From assembly GCA_051745935.1 (NCBI GenBank), contig JBNJEM010000415.1, forward strand, positions 1 to 7,163: DNA of 7,163 nt, in the 5' to 3' direction. A model generated the notes under the pieces. The model did not search any database. It was not told the origin of the DNA and saw only the letters and a program-made list of their open reading frames with translations. Below are positions 1 to 5,115 of this stretch, in pieces. Positions within the stretch are counted from its first letter, which is position 1; each line of letters starts with the position of its first letter. Made by a program: the position numbers and the translations under genes. Source of the DNA: JBNJEM01 sp051745935. Lineage in GTDB: Bacteria; Planctomycetota; Planctomycetia; Pirellulales; Pirellulaceae.

Positions 1-37
1 GGTCGCGAAATCTTCCACTCTTCAATCAAGCACGCGC

Positions 38-90
38 GACAAACTCGGGACAACCCACTTGTTCTATTTTGTCCGATTTTCGGGTTTGTC
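38..90. repeat. Nested inverted repeat, large stem-loop
   Basis: GACAAACTCG at 38-47 pairs with CGGGTTTGTC at 81-90 (nine Watson-Crick pairs and one T-G). The adjoining GGACAA at 48-53 pairs with TTGTCC at 69-74. The result is a 16-bp stem interrupted only by a 6-nt bulge (75-80), with a 15-nt loop (54-68). Neither strand has a T-tract after the stem, so it is not a textbook intrinsic terminator. It could be the 3' structure of the preceding transcript, a protein-binding site or a small structured RNA. The pairing is read directly from the sequence; the role is unknown. Confidence 0.5.
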
Positions 91-348
91 ATCAGCCCAG
101 GGACGGGCCCGGCCGAACCGCTACGTCACGGCCACGCTGAACCACCCATTGTAGGCAGTCCGTCACGAGATGCGGTGCAGTTCCCCGATTCAGGGAGACC
201 GTGTAGAATTCAGCTTGGGTGCGGGAGGGGTTGCCGGGTTGAATCGGTTTTAGGGGGGCGAATGCAAGGCGTGTGCGGCTTTGGCGAACTGGCACGGCTA
301 AGCGGCCTCGACGGAGGCTCCACCGCTGACCGGAGGCGGGATTTGGAT

Positions 349-377
349 TTGTCGGGTATCGAGAGGGCCTTTAGAAT
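349..377 (+). promoter_or_regulatory. Candidate sigma70-type promoter for hpf
   Basis: TTGTCG at 349-354 (4 of 6 matches to TTGACA) is separated by exactly 17 bp from TAGAAT at 372-377 (5 of 6 matches to TATAAT). An overlapping TACTAT at 377-382 is an alternative -10. Transcription would begin near 384, giving an hpf leader of about 80 nt. The local AT-rich patch (372-390) stands out in GC-rich surroundings. This is consensus matching only; planctomycete-type promoters can deviate from the E. coli consensus. Confidence 0.35.
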
Positions 378-462
378 ACTATGTTTCAATAGTTGGGAAT
401 TCGGCGAAGCGGGCCAGTTCTGAACGAAAACGGCTGATTGAAATACCAAAGGAGAACTGCCG

Positions 463-813
463 GTGCAGACCAACATTTCAGCGAGACATGGTCATCTGAG
501 CGCGCGCACACAAGAACGAATCACGGAAAAGGTGGAAAAACTGAACCGATACTTTGATCGATTGACGGCAATTCAGGTCACCGCTGATTTGGAGCACCGG
601 GACAACCCGTGGGTGGAACTCAAGGTGTCGGTGGAACACGCGGAGCCGTTGGTTGCCACGGATCAATCGGGGGATCTGATGAGTTCGCTGGATGGGTCGC
701 TTCACAAGATCGAACAGCAGATTCGTCGACACAAGGACAAGCGGCGGGAGCGCCGCCGATCGCCGCACAAACACTTGGAAATCCCGGCGGAAAGTGAGCT
801 GGAATCCGAATAA
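463..813 (+). CDS. hpf: Ribosome hibernation promoting factor, short form
   Basis: The 116-residue product belongs to the HPF/RaiA (sigma54 modulation, S30Ae) family. Such proteins bind the decoding region of the 30S subunit in slow growth and block translation. The family pattern is visible: a beta-strand start (residues 1-8), a first helix with TEKVEKLNRYFDRL (21-34), a strand pair around IQVTADLEHR and WVELKVSVEH (37-59), and the DLMSSLDGSLHKIEQQIRRHKDK helix (71-93), followed by a basic RRERRR patch (94-99) and an acidic tail. It lacks the C-terminal dimerisation domain of long HPF, so it matches the short form. The start is GTG at 463, preceded by AAAGGAGA (448-455) at good spacing. ptsN follows 105 bp downstream, the neighbourhood known from rpoN-hpf-ptsN clusters in many bacteria. 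The family assignment is secure; short-HPF behaviour (100S formation with partners) is inferred. Confidence 0.93.
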   Translation: MQTNISARHGHLSARTQERITEKVEKLNRYFDRLTAIQVTADLEHRDNPWVELKVSVEHAEPLVATDQSGDLMSSLDGSLHKIEQQIRRHKDKRRERRRSPHKHLEIPAESELESE

Positions 814-831
814 AGCGGTCGGCGAACAGTG

Positions 832-849
832 GCCGCGCGGCAGCGCGGC
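832..849 (+). repeat. GC hairpin between hpf and ptsN
   Basis: GCCGCGC at 832-838 and GCGCGGC at 843-849 form a perfect 7-bp stem closing a GGCA loop. It begins 18 nt after the hpf stop codon. No T-tract follows, so it is more likely to be a transcript-stabilising or attenuating structure than a canonical terminator. Confidence 0.45.
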
Positions 850-851
850 GA

Positions 852-883
852 CGAAATGGGCAACCAGCGAAATGGGCAACCAG
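852..883 (+). repeat. Perfect 16-bp tandem duplication
   Basis: CGAAATGGGCAACCAG occurs twice head to tail (852-867 and 868-883) with no mismatch, just upstream of ptsN. It looks like a recent slippage or duplication event in the spacer. Each unit contains an ATG, but neither ATG has a plausible reading frame of any length. Confidence 0.9.
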
Positions 884-918
884 CCTGGGGGCATAACGGG
901 TGAAAGGAAGAGGGTGAA

Positions 919-1395
919 ATGAAGTTCGCGGACTTTATTCGGGTGCAAGCCATCAAAGCCGACCTTACGGCACATGATAAGGAAGGCGTGATCAGAGAAC
1001 TCGTGACTGGACTTGTGGAATCCAACGACATTTCCGCTGACGAGCAAGAGAGCATCGTCAAGGCCATCATGAAACGGGAGGAGCTGGGCACGACGGGCAT
1101 CGGGCGGGGAGTCGCGGTGCCTCATACAAAGCATCCCAGCGTGGATCGCCTGATTGGCACGGTGGGGGTCAGTGCGGAGGGCGTGGATTTCGATAGCCTG
1201 GACGGTGAAGATGTCCAGCTTTTCTTCCTACTCGTCTCGCCTTCCGGTCGTCCAGGGCACCACTTGCGAGCATTGGAAAGGATTTCTCGGCAGTTACGAG
1301 ACGACACCTTCGCCCGTTTTTTGAAGCAGGCGAAAACGGTGGAGGATGTACAGCAACTGCTGGAAGAGGCGGACAACAACCAGTTCGTTTCCTAG
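919..1395 (+). CDS. ptsN: PTS EIIA, nitrogen-type (PtsN-like)
   Basis: This 158-residue single-domain protein matches the PTS EIIA type-2 (fructose/mannitol/Ntr) family in length and motif order. The phosphorylated histidine is His69 in GVAVPHTKHP (64-73), preceded by the family's KREELGTTGIGRG (52-64). The second conserved histidine is His115 in the HHLRALERIS segment (114-123). It accepts phosphate from HPr in the cytoplasm. With no EIIB or EIIC encoded nearby, a regulatory role is more likely than sugar import. The start at ATG 919 is supported by a purine-rich AGGAAGAGGGTG just upstream. Closely spaced hpf upstream and ptsH 147 bp downstream place it in a regulatory PTS cluster. A sugar-specific fructose-type EIIA cannot be fully excluded from sequence alone. 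Confidence 0.92.
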   Translation: MKFADFIRVQAIKADLTAHDKEGVIRELVTGLVESNDISADEQESIVKAIMKREELGTTGIGRGVAVPHTKHPSVDRLIGTVGVSAEGVDFDSLDGEDVQLFFLLVSPSGRPGHHLRALERISRQLRDDTFARFLKQAKTVEDVQQLLEEADNNQFVS

Positions 1396-1418
1396 GGAGC
1401 AACGGGCCGAACGCTCCC
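1395..1418 (+). repeat. Hairpin overlapping the ptsN stop codon
   Basis: GGGAGC (1395-1400) and GCTCCC (1413-1418) form a 6-bp stem with a 12-nt loop; the first G belongs to the TAG stop. The bases after it are G-rich rather than T-rich, so it does not meet the usual terminator rule. It may protect the ptsN 3' end. Confidence 0.35.
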
Positions 1419-1542
1419 GCGGGTGGGGGCGGAATGGCGTGGGAGACGGTTCTTCCAGGCAGGCCGCGCGGGTGGGACGCGGTCTCGGGAAACAAACCCG
1501 ATCGAATTAGTTTGGACCAGTTTCTTAGAGCAGTAAAAGCAG

Positions 1543-1860
1543 ATGGGTAGCTATCGTTCAAGCCGACGAGTAACCGTGCTGAACCCGCAAGGGCTGCATT
1601 TGCGCGCGGCGGACATGATTGTGCGAGCGGCAAAGCAGTTCGAATCGAGGATTGAAATCATACAGGGCGAGGAACAGTTCGACGGCAAGAGCATCTTATC
1701 GCTGTTGACTTTAGGGGCTGAACAAGGAACACAATTGTTGGTGCGGACTGATGGCCCTGATGCCGAGGAGGCATTAACGGCGTTAGCCGCTCTGTTTGCG
1801 CGAGGGTTTGACGAGGCGACGGTATCCGAAGCCGCCAAGGACTCTCAATCAAACGGGTAA
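1543..1860 (+). CDS. ptsH: HPr phosphocarrier protein
   Basis: The 105-residue protein is the PTS phosphocarrier HPr, which passes phosphate from enzyme I to EIIA. NPQGLHLRAAD (14-24) carries the active-site His19 and Arg21, equal to His15 and Arg17 of classical HPr. DGKSILSLLTLGAEQGT (47-63) carries Ser50 at the position of regulatory Ser46, with the usual following helix and GAEQGT turn. The proline that normally follows the active-site arginine (HxRPA) is alanine here (Ala22). The C-terminus is about 15 residues longer than typical, ending in a polar tail. The offset of four residues from the classical numbering supports ATG 1543, although the upstream ribosome binding site is weak (TTAGAGCAG). 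No HPr kinase gene lies in the window, so serine phosphorylation is possible but not shown. Confidence 0.94.
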   Translation: MGSYRSSRRVTVLNPQGLHLRAADMIVRAAKQFESRIEIIQGEEQFDGKSILSLLTLGAEQGTQLLVRTDGPDAEEALTALAALFARGFDEATVSEAAKDSQSNG

Positions 1861-2146
1861 TTGATGAACTCACGGAGAATCCAGGCAAAAGCTGGCGGTT
1901 CCAGCGGCATCCGGGAGCGTCCTCTAAGAAACAAGTTGGTTTAGCCGAGTGGCCCGGGAAGCAGGCTTGATCCGCGATGGTTTATCGGCGAGTGGCGGAT
2001 TGAGAGCGAAGACAACCTATCACGCGCCGGGCCAATCGGTTAAAGTACTACCAAAATGCCCGAACAAAACCGTTTCAGGGTCCTACCTTCAAAGAAGTAC
2101 TGGAACCGGGATTCAGTTTTGTTACTGGCGGAAACACAACAACTAA

Positions 2147-2257
2147 ATGGTATTGGCGGTCTGGTTGCCCCTGTACCCGGCGGTCGCTGGTGTCGCAGCT
2201 GAAGCGGATCCAGCTGGCGAACGCGAAGCCGGAGGGGGGGTGGCACCGCCAGCATGA
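2147..2257 (+). other. Candidate 36-residue leader ORF before ptsI
   Basis: ATG 2147 opens a 36-codon frame that ends with TGA at 2255-2257, three bases before the ptsI ATG and in the same phase. The first 18 or so residues (MVLAVWLPLYPAVAGVAA) are hydrophobic, and the rest is Ala/Gly/Glu-rich. A weak GGCGGA lies about 12 nt upstream. The frame resembles a hydrophobic leader peptide but matches no family that I know. Its stop position would allow translational coupling to ptsI. It may equally be a chance frame in GC-rich DNA. Confidence 0.15.
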
Positions 2258-2260
2258 ACA
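2231..2260 (+). promoter_or_regulatory. ptsI ribosome binding site with intervening hairpin
   Basis: The only strong Shine-Dalgarno before ptsI is GGAGGGGGGG at 2231-2240, whose last base lies 20 nt from ATG 2261, too far for normal initiation. TGGC (2241-2244) and GCCA (2248-2251) form a 4-bp hairpin with a 3-nt loop directly between them. Folding this 11-nt element would shorten the effective spacing to about 9 nt. An in-frame TGA at 2255-2257 rules out any start further upstream, so ATG 2261 stands. Confidence 0.35.
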
Positions 2261-4000
2261 ATGCAGGCACTGCAGGGAATTGCCGTTTCAGCCGGTATTG
2301 CCATTGGCGAGGCCTTGGTGATTGAAAACGAGGGCATTGCGATCTCTCGTCGCACCATTGCCCCCGACGCCATTGATGCCGAGCTCGCGCGTCTCGACGC
2401 GGCGATCAAGGCTGTTTCGATCGACATTGATCGGGACAGGCAGATGATCACGGACCAGCTCGGCCAAACGTGTGGCACCATCTTCGCGGCTCATCGCCAA
2501 ATGATCGAGGATGAGCAGCTTCACGAGGAGCTGGAGCGGGAAATCCGCAACCAGGTTTCTCCGGAATTAGCCGTTCATCACGCTTTGCGACGCTATGCGC
2601 GTGTTTTTCAAGACATGGAAAACGCGTACTTGGCGGAGCGCGCCCAGGATCTATTCGACTTGGAGGAACGATTACTGGGACATCTCTTGGACCGCCGGCA
2701 AATCGATCAGGTCGAGCTGAAGGCCCCCACCATTGTCCTCGCTCACGATCTCACGCCAAGCGAAACGGCCAGACTGGATCGCAAGTGGGTGGTGGGATTC
2801 GTCACGGAGGCGGGGGGTGAAGGCAGCCACACGGCCATCTTGGCGAAGGGACTGGAACTGCCGGCGGTGGTGGGCACCGGCCCGTCGTTGATCGACGTCG
2901 CCAACGGAGATTTGGTGATTGTCGATGGAGACCACGGCGTGGTGTTAATCGACCCGGAGGAACACACCGTCGCGGAATACCATGAACAGATTGCGCGCCG
3001 CTCCTCGCAGATGGCCGAGCTGGCCAGTCTTCGCGACCTGCCGTGCGAAACCGTTGACGGTCACAAGTTCAAACTTCTGGCGAACATCGAATTCCCCCAC
3101 GAGATATCGGCCTGCCAACGGCGAAACGCCGCTGGAATTGGGCTGTATCGAACGGAGTTCCTCTATTTAAGCGCCGAACGCGAGCCCACGGAAGAGGATC
3201 ACTACGAGTCGTACTGCGAGGTGGTCCGGGCCATGGGAGATCGACCGGTGGTCATTCGGACCCTGGACCTGGGCGCGGATAAAATGGGGCAAGGGCAACC
3301 GGTCAGTGACGAACACAACCCGTTCCTCGGTCTCCGCAGCATCCGCTTGTCGCTCCGAAACGTCGACCTCTTCCGCACGCAGCTCCGCGCAATCCTTCGC
3401 GCCAGCGCTCTGGGAAACGTCAAAATCCTGTTGCCGTTGATCGCCACCTTGTCCGAACTGCGTCAGGCCAAGCTGTTTTTGCGTGAAACCATGGAGGATC
3501 TGGACGACGCCGGCGTTGCGTTCGATCGCGATATTCCCATCGGCATGATGGTGGAAGTACCCTCCGCGGTCGTGATGATCGAACATTTCCTGCGGGAAGT
3601 CGATTTTATCAGCGTAGGCACCAATGACTTGATTCAGTATGCCTTGGCGGTCGATCGCAGCAACAAGGAAGTGGCGGATCTATATCAGGGCAGCGACCCC
3701 GCCGTCGTGCGTTTAATTGCCAAAAGCGTGGCCGCGGCGCGAGCGGCGGGCATACCGGCGAGCGTGTGCGGCCAGATGAGCGGCACGCCGCACTTTGCCA
3801 TCTTGTTTCTCGGCCTCGGGCTGACCGAGTTCAGCCTGCCATCCAGCACCATCCTGGAAATCAAACGGGTTCTTCGCGGTGTAACGCTCGAACGATGCCA
3901 GCGCATCGCGGAGATTGCGTTGCAGATGGAAACGGCCCATGAAATCGACACTTTCTTGAAGGAGGAATTAAAGAAGATGGTCCCGGAACTTATTTCGTGA
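2261..4000 (+). CDS. ptsI: PTS enzyme I (PEP-protein phosphotransferase)
   Basis: Enzyme I takes phosphate from phosphoenolpyruvate and passes it to HPr. The 579 residues match the usual length (about 575). The N-terminal part (1-145) opens with GIAVSAGIAIGEA and holds the helical HPr-binding region. The swivelling domain has GGEGSHTAILAKGLELPAVVG (185-205) with phosphorylated His190. The C-terminal TIM barrel has GLYRTEFLY (Arg297), VIRTLDLGADK (Arg333), GMMVEVPSA (Glu432, Mg ligand), GTNDLIQY (Asn455, Asp456) and SVCGQMSG (catalytic Cys503). All key residues are present at nearly the same numbers as in E. coli. There is no N-terminal GAF domain, so it is PtsI rather than PtsP. The start is fixed by an in-frame stop two codons upstream. 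With HPr and EIIA just upstream the relay is complete to EIIA. Confidence 0.97.
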   Translation: MQALQGIAVSAGIAIGEALVIENEGIAISRRTIAPDAIDAELARLDAAIKAVSIDIDRDRQMITDQLGQTCGTIFAAHRQMIEDEQLHEELEREIRNQVSPELAVHHALRRYARVFQDMENAYLAERAQDLFDLEERLLGHLLDRRQIDQVELKAPTIVLAHDLTPSETARLDRKWVVGFVTEAGGEGSHTAILAKGLELPAVVGTGPSLIDVANGDLVIVDGDHGVVLIDPEEHTVAEYHEQIARRSSQMAELASLRDLPCETVDGHKFKLLANIEFPHEISACQRRNAAGIGLYRTEFLYLSAEREPTEEDHYESYCEVVRAMGDRPVVIRTLDLGADKMGQGQPVSDEHNPFLGLRSIRLSLRNVDLFRTQLRAILRASALGNVKILLPLIATLSELRQAKLFLRETMEDLDDAGVAFDRDIPIGMMVEVPSAVVMIEHFLREVDFISVGTNDLIQYALAVDRSNKEVADLYQGSDPAVVRLIAKSVAAARAAGIPASVCGQMSGTPHFAILFLGLGLTEFSLPSSTILEIKRVLRGVTLERCQRIAEIALQMETAHEIDTFLKEELKKMVPELIS

Positions 4001-4055
4001 GGCTCCGTGTGTCCCTGGCGGCCCCGGTTGGAGCAAAAGACCACCGCGCGGAGCC
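4001..4055 (+). repeat. Inverted repeat directly after ptsI
   Basis: GGCTCCG starts immediately after the ptsI TGA (4001-4007) and is perfectly complementary to CGGAGCC at 4049-4055, with further wobble-tolerant pairs inside (4008-4010 with 4046-4048). The 38-41 nt loop is large and no T-tract follows. It could be a 3'-end structure of the ptsI transcript. The right arm could instead pair with GCTCCG at 4134-4139 inside the downstream spacer element. Confidence 0.35.
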
Positions 4056-4116
4056 CCCAAGTGGGCCAAGGAGATGGGCCTTCTTTCCGGGATTGTGTTG
4101 TACGTATCACGCGTAT

Positions 4117-4159
4117 CGCGAAAGGAGTTTTCCGCTCCGAGCCCGACCAGGCGGAGGAC
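4117..4159. repeat. Dispersed spacer element, copy A
   Basis: This stretch aligns without gaps to 6792-6834: 26 of 33 bases agree in the core (4127-4159), and about 32 of 43 overall by my hand count. The best-kept part is GAG-C/T-CCGACCA, which lies in the loop of a small stem (CTCCG 4135-4139 with CGGAG 4152-4156). Read on the - strand, both copies translate to a similar peptide, with LVGL-x-AEN at its centre. It resembles a degenerate REP-like intergenic repeat. Confidence 0.5.
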
Positions 4160-4216
4160 CGACGGCGCGGGTGGCGTCCCAAGGGGAACCCTCGAACCGG
4201 CGGCATTACAACGTCG

Positions 4217-4234
4217 ATTCAACGAATTCAACGA
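4217..4234 (+). repeat. 9-bp tandem repeat
   Basis: ATTCAACGA is repeated twice head to tail (4217-4225, 4226-4234) without mismatch, in the spacer before the DUF2344 gene. It is short and probably replication slippage. Confidence 0.7.
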
Positions 4235-4308
4235 ACTGAAATCCCAAGACCATCGTTCCCCGCGATACGCCTTTCTCACGAATGATTTTCCCAGGAGTCG
4301 TTACTGAC

Positions 4309-4965
4309 GTGTCCACGCTCGCCGACCCCTCAACACCTGACTGTCAACGTCTGCGGATTCGCTTCCGCAAGACCGGGGATGCGCGATGGATTAGCCACCG
4401 CGATCTGATGCGGGCCGTCGAGCGGCTGTGTCGACGGGCGGGGCTCAAACCGCGCATGAGCGAGGGATTTCATCCAAAACCGAAATTGAGCTTTCCGTCC
4501 GCTCTCGCGCTGGGCATCGAAGGGCTTGACGAAGTCATGGAACTTCAACTGGTCGAACCGGTCGAACCGGCGGAACTGGCGCGACGACTCAACGCCTTCG
4601 CGCCCCCCGGGCTGACCGTTACAGCGGCCACAGCCCTCGCGCCGGGAGAACGTAAAACGAAAATTCGTTCCATGCAGTACCAGTTCCCGGTCCCCGATCA
4701 GTGGCGCGCCCATGCGCGAACGGCAATAGAGAACATGAAAGCGGCTACAACGTTACCGATATACCGTGATGGCCGCCAGCACCCCATCGATATTTTGGCC
4801 AACCTCGCCTCCATTGAATTCAGCAACGGCGTCCTTTACTTTCGCTTGCGCGCCACCGATCAAGCGGCGGCACGGCCTCGCGATCTCCTAGAGACGCTTG
4901 GGTTGCGCGATCTGGAACAACAGGGACAATTCCTGACACGATCGAATGTCGAGGTGGTTTCGTGA
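4309..4965 (+). CDS. DUF2344 / TIGR03936 radical SAM-associated protein
   Basis: The 218-residue protein is a DUF2344 (TIGR03936) family member, close to the usual family length. Family hallmarks are RLRIRFRKTGDARWISHRDL (14-33), RRAGLKPRMSEGFHPKPK (42-59) and LSFPSALALGIEG (60-72), followed by a variable C-terminal half. The biochemical role is not established. Members usually sit beside, or fused to, a radical-SAM protein and near rng, rplU and rpmA, hinting at RNA or ribosome-related chemistry. Here rng follows but the radical-SAM gene is absent. I choose GTG 4309 because AGGAG (4293-4297) lies 11 nt upstream. An in-frame ATG at 4282 would add nine residues but has no ribosome binding site. 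No Cys cluster is present, so it is not itself an Fe-S radical enzyme. Confidence 0.88.
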   Translation: MSTLADPSTPDCQRLRIRFRKTGDARWISHRDLMRAVERLCRRAGLKPRMSEGFHPKPKLSFPSALALGIEGLDEVMELQLVEPVEPAELARRLNAFAPPGLTVTAATALAPGERKTKIRSMQYQFPVPDQWRAHARTAIENMKAATTLPIYRDGRQHPIDILANLASIEFSNGVLYFRLRATDQAAARPRDLLETLGLRDLEQQGQFLTRSNVEVVS

Positions 4966-4994
4966 ATGAAACAAAGGCCAACCTGAACCAATTG

Positions 4995-5020
4995 CCAGTT
5001 CGCGGGCCATCGCGAAATGG
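4995..5020 (+). repeat. rng leader hairpin 1
   Basis: CCAGTTCGCG (4995-5004) pairs with CGCGAAATGG (5011-5020) through nine Watson-Crick pairs and one G-A mismatch, closing a 6-nt GGCCAT loop. It starts 30 nt after the DUF2344 stop. The following TTTGATAAATCAAT is AT-rich and itself contains a TTGAT-aa-ATCAA inverted repeat (5022-5033). It could be a weak terminator for the upstream gene, a leader structure for rng, or a processing site. Confidence 0.5.
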
Positions 5021-5065
5021 TTTGATAAATCAATCGGCTGAACATTCGCCAGGCAATCCGTGCAC

Positions 5066-5080
5066 TCGCGGACCCCGCGA
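5066..5080 (+). repeat. rng leader hairpin 2
   Basis: TCGCGG (5066-5071) and CCGCGA (5075-5080) form a perfect 6-bp, very GC-rich stem with a 3-nt ACC loop, ending 35 nt before the rng start codon. Together with the preceding hairpin it gives the rng leader two strong stem-loops separated by an AT-richer linker. Confidence 0.45.
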
Positions 5081-5115
5081 ATCAGCTTTGACCAACACAA
5101 GGCAGAGTCAGTTAC

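Larger units (their letters stand above)
1..462. other. Gene-free upstream spacer of hpf
   Basis: I see no supported gene here. Short open frames exist on both strands but lack a ribosome binding site, recognisable motifs or family resemblance. The stretch contains the nested inverted repeat at 38-90, a second imperfect hairpin at 301-327 (GCCTC at 305-309 pairs with GAGGC at 314-318, and AGCG at 301-304 with CGCT at 324-327 across a 5-nt bulge), and a promoter candidate at 349-377. The classic neighbour of hpf and ptsN, rpoN, is not encoded in it. The upstream gene must end before position 1. Confidence 0.6.
1861..2260. other. 400-bp spacer between ptsH and ptsI
   Basis: No recognisable protein or RNA gene is seen. 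Close to ptsH are two mutually exclusive small hairpins (CCAG 1881-1884 with CTGG 1892-1895, or GCTGG 1891-1895 with CCAGC 1901-1905). A hairpin lies at 2196-2216 (CAGCTG on both sides of a 9-nt loop), followed by the ptsI initiation region. A GTG-started frame at 1949-2146 and a tiny frame at 2147-2257 lie in the same phase as ptsI, each separated by a single stop. A separate ptsI promoter is likely given the length, but no convincing -35/-10 pair was found. Confidence 0.5.
4001..4308. other. Spacer between ptsI and the DUF2344 gene
   Basis: No gene is supported here. Frames on both strands look non-coding and show no trace of the radical-SAM gene that often precedes DUF2344. The stretch holds the inverted repeat after ptsI, one copy of the shared spacer element (4117-4159), a 9-bp tandem repeat (4217-4234) and the ribosome binding site of the next gene. 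Confidence 0.55.

Noticed and set aside
71..90. Small CCGA-TTT-TCGG hairpin followed by GTTTGTC as a terminator
   Set aside because: The stem has only four pairs and the tail is broken; the larger nested repeat at 38-90 explains the same bases better.
289..305. TGGCACG resembling the -24 part of a sigma54 promoter
   Set aside because: The -12 part does not match (no TTGC) and the GG-GC spacing is one base short.
478..1134. Long antisense frame (218 codons) opposite hpf and the start of ptsN
   Set aside because: It mirrors well-supported genes on the + strand and shows no motif of its own.
1942..1980. AGCCGAGTGG resembling the D-arm of a Ser/Leu tRNA
   Set aside because: No acceptor stem, anticodon arm or GGTTCGAATCC-like T-arm follows at the right distance.
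4549..4572. Direct repeat GTCGAACCG twice in the DUF2344 gene
   Set aside because: It encodes a VEP-VEP dipeptide-like repeat inside an intact gene and needs no further explanation.
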